DNA of 64,000 nucleotides, taken from positions 50,411,330 to 50,475,329 of the forward strand of contig NC_133935.1 of the NCBI RefSeq assembly GCF_031877795.1, written 5' to 3'. A program made the translations under genes and the position numbers. Source of the DNA: Strix aluco. Lineage: Eukaryota; Chordata; Aves; Strigiformes; Strigidae. Of this stretch, positions 61,257-64,000 are shown piece by piece. Each line of letters starts with the position of its first letter. Position 1 is the stretch's first letter. The notes under the pieces were generated by a model. It saw nothing but the letters and a program-made list of their open reading frames with translations. It had not been told where the DNA came from and ran no database searches.

Positions 61257-61354
61257 CTGACTGCAGGATATTTCAATCCGATGCATCCCATAGGAGAAAT
61301 CATCGTTGAAAGTAATTGCATCGGGACTGATCACATCATAGAAGGAAGGCCAAC
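61257..61354 (-). CDS. MSRB3: MSRB3 internal exon
   Basis: A 98-bp exon encodes 32 whole codons of the MsrB fold plus the last two bases of a split Gly codon. The acceptor is a pyrimidine-rich CCTCTTTTCCAG and the donor is CAG|GTTAGT, leaving phase 0, which matches the start of the exon at 56213. The peptide begins [15 protein letters not shown] and ends [17 protein letters not shown] and the DxSYGMxRxE block are hallmarks of MsrB proteins and contribute to the substrate pocket. The terminal CSQ joins the next exon's Cys to make a zinc-binding CSQC. Joined to the 56213 exon, it reads continuously as MSRB3 from the middle of the domain to the stop. The upstream exons, with the targeting peptide and first CxxC, lie beyond 64000. 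Confidence 0.95.
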
Positions 61355-64000
61355 CTGGAAAAGAGGAACAAGATAAGAAAAGAGGGCATCTTCGTGGCAG
61401 ATGGCATTGTAAAAAGCAAGACAGAATCACACTTTGAAAAATGTTTATCTCACTCCAGAGCCTGGAAATAACTGAAATGGAGATTTTGGATCCTAAATCA
61501 CTTAGGTACTTTGGAAAATTTCCCCCTAAATACAACGTTGTTTACAGGCAAGGACTAAGCTGCTCATCTTCCATCTCAACAGATTTCTGCACCCCACCAC
61601 AATCAGCAGTAGCTGCTCAGGTACGAAGGTGGTTGCTCAGGTAAGCCAGATTCAGCTTCACCATCAGTTTAAAAAAAACCAGAAATTCCACCCTGAAGAA
61701 AAGAGCAAGACTTTATGGAACACAAGTGGTTTTGCTTTTGCAGTGTAAAGGTCCTTTAAAAAAGAGTTAGGAAGTTGCAACTTAGAGCCCCAAAACCTGC
61801 CTTAACCTTTGCCTTCACCAAGACATGGTCACACCCAGAAGGATGTGCTCAGACACTGACCCATCACACATTACGAGGCAGTAAGATAACTACTATTGTG
61901 TCTAATTTCAAAACAGTAATGAGTGCATCAGATCAGCCATGGACAGGTGGAGTTATAACTATGCCTGTATTAGACACTAGTAGATGGTCTGCATCCAGGA
62001 CAAAACAATTGCACTCATTAACGTGTATGTTCAACACAGCTACTAGCTGAGCACCGAGCAGCATGACCTGACACCAGATGATGATGAGGTGTATACCTGA
62101 TCTACCAGTAATGGCCACTTATCATCTGAATAAGGACCTTCCATTCTTTAACTATTTCATGCCAAGTCTCCTCCTCTCCACAACACAGGTAAAAAACAAT
62201 GCAGGTCTATTCAGTGTCCCAGTAGATACCTGTTACCCACCTGTAATTTTTCAGCCACCCCTCAAAAACCTGTCATCATATGCTCCATTTCCTGAAGCTG
62301 GGTTCCCACACAAGAACCTGACAGGCTTTAAGGTCATGTCAACATCTACCAGTGTCCATCTGAAATCCCACCGGCTACCTGTCCTTCTCATTCAGTCTCT
62401 TGCCAAATACAACATGCACAGGCGGCCCTTGCTCTCTGTGTATTACACATATTCCCATGTATACAGAACTTCCTTGTTTCTTCTTCTAATATCTGTTAAG
62501 CATTTGCTACTGATGATTTCATAAATTGACTTGCAATAAGCTATTAAGAAACACAGCAGCAGCTGTGAATCACTGCATGCAGATGAATAAAGGATGTATA
62601 CAGCTTCCCATAAGTAAAGTGAGTAAAATTTCCTTTACAGTAAAAGGAGGTGTGGAAGCTATCAAGTTTTCTGAATGGGGGTAAAGGAAGCGTGTAAACT
62701 GGAAAAAACCCCATGTGCCTTCAGTTGTATGTTAAACCATTAAATATGGAAGAACACTAAGGATGCAAGCATAACAGGCATAAATTGTTAAGAAATGCTC
62801 AGAAATGCATTTCACTTCCTTTTGGGAACACCCATACAGTAACATTCCTAAGACTGCAACCTGAAGGCATTGCAAGCCCCAAGTCCTATGCTCCCAAGGT
62901 GCCTTCTACCATCACAAGTATTTCCACTCCAGAACTCACTGAAGAAGTAAATACAGTCATTTTTTTTCCCAAAAAGTATTGCAAATGGAAGAGTTGTAGA
63001 CACCAGACAGACTGAGGAGCAAGAACTCTGAACAGGGACAATATCCCACAAGACGGGAACTCAAAACAGTGCAGCAATGACAACCATAAAAAAACAATTC
63101 ATGAAAAACCAATTCATAAATTCTTCCCCTCATGCAAAATATGCCAACCAAATACCTTCACAAACAGAAAAGGAATAAACCTAGGACAAGTTTTGTAAAA
63201 GGGATTATCCTGTTGACAGAAAAACTTATGTCTCCTAATTGGTGGCTCCTTTCCAACACCATTTGTCATCTTCTTAGCTGGGCCTCTAACAACAATTGAG
63301 GCCTTACATAGAGCTGGTCAAAATATTTTTAATGAAGCCTTTTTAGGTTTTTTTAATTTAGTAATTTTGCAAAACAGACATATCAGTTTGCCCTTGTGTG
63401 ATAGCAGAGAAGTTCCAAAGAGGGAGCTGTTTGAAGCAATCAACTATCTGATCATGTGAAAGCCTTTGGAGGAGGAACACTTCAGTGCTGCAGAAATTCT
63501 CAAAGACAACCCTGCCACCTCCATAACAGCAATAAGGAGGAAGCTTCAAAGACTGCTACACAGAGATTGAAGCAATCTGTGTCTGGCTGAGAAAATTATC
63601 TTGTGAGAAGGGTTTGGAGGAGACGTGTTTGTCAGCTTTGACATTAAAGTAAGACCATCCATTCTCCTTTCTCCAGACTTTTCCTTTTGGTCTTCCCATT
63701 CACCACAGAAAAATTATTTGCTTTGGATGCAGTCCATCCACTTTTAAAAAATGAAGTAATCTGAAACCTATATAAACAGACAAGCTCTTCCTAAAGTAGC
63801 CTCTGGACCCAACTAGAGTGACTTCAGTTTAGGCTGTCAGTTCATGCTACACATGACACATGTTCCAAAGGCTCCACCACTGCCACATATGGTCTCCAAG
63901 ACAGGGACTAGGAAACAGACTGTGCCTCCACAACGTGGGCTTTTAACTCTCAATCAAGCCATGTCTTCTTGAGTGACATGGCTGACTAGGCACTAGCATT
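61355..64000 (-). other. MSRB3: MSRB3 intron, partial (continues past the window)
   Basis: This is the sequence upstream of the 61354 exon, up to the window edge. The preceding exon should encode the part of the MsrB domain ending in an FDSG-like block. I do not see it here in any minus-strand frame, so the intron extends past 64000. The only recognisable content is a short old-repeat terminus near 63300. Frames such as 62078-62524 (148 codons, plus) match nothing known. Confidence 0.75.
63300..63345. repeat. terminus of an ancient interspersed repeat (candidate)
   Basis: The sequence AGAGCTGGTCAAAATATTTTT followed by AATGAAGCC resembles the start of an old amniote dispersed repeat whose copies begin TAGAGCTGGTC and continue with AAAATTTT-rich sequence. 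The stretch at 29540-29735 ends with the near-complement of this terminus. Only a short diverged piece remains. Confidence 0.3.

Noticed and set aside
1..64000. Search for CRISPR arrays, operons, phage or plasmid functions
   Set aside because: No regularly spaced direct repeats and no bacterial gene organisation; the window is vertebrate nuclear DNA with spliced exons and LINEs.

Overview
The window looks like vertebrate nuclear DNA, most likely avian. It is moderately AT-rich and almost entirely non-coding. It contains CR1 LINE copies with the characteristic octamer 3' ends, an LTR of a type common in bird endogenous retroviruses, and two exons of a vertebrate gene with canonical splice sites. 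Nothing suggests a prokaryotic or plasmid origin, and there is no operon, CRISPR array or rRNA.

The only host gene I can support is the 3' end of MSRB3 (ER/mitochondrial methionine-R-sulfoxide reductase B3) on the minus strand. An internal exon lies at 61257-61354. The terminal coding exon lies at 56049-56213 and ends in a KAEL ER-retention signal. A probable 3' UTR of about 2.6 kb runs down to a poly(A) signal near 53455. The earlier exons are beyond the right edge. The roughly 53 kb to the left is a gene desert. In human the next gene downstream of MSRB3 is HMGA2, so this is probably the MSRB3-HMGA2 interval; that is inference from known synteny, and HMGA2 itself is not in the window.

The most structured non-host region is 10269 to about 14760. 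A long CR1 LINE in minus orientation still shows ORF1 with an SGNH-esterase-like domain and ORF2 with APE-type endonuclease and reverse transcriptase, all decayed. It has been interrupted twice: by a younger 5'-truncated CR1 (10550-11132, flanked by ACTT) and by a solo retroviral LTR (12747-13106, flanked by CTTT). Older LINE fossils lie at 3938-4140, 6440-6800 and 42632-42885, with a weaker candidate at 8395-8850. Other probable ancient interspersed-repeat remnants are at 29540-29735, 34479-34660, 34930-35040 and 63300-63345.

Simple-sequence features include a 168-bp uninterrupted polypyrimidine tract (44488-44655), A-runs at 3559 and 8546, a C15 run at 32041, and AT/GT-rich repeats in the MSRB3 3' UTR. 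The remaining long stretches hold no gene I recognise; their open frames are short, often open on both strands, and unsupported. I found no convincing new biological system. The best second-look items are the nested retroelement stack, the pyrimidine tract, and possible regulatory sequence in the desert.
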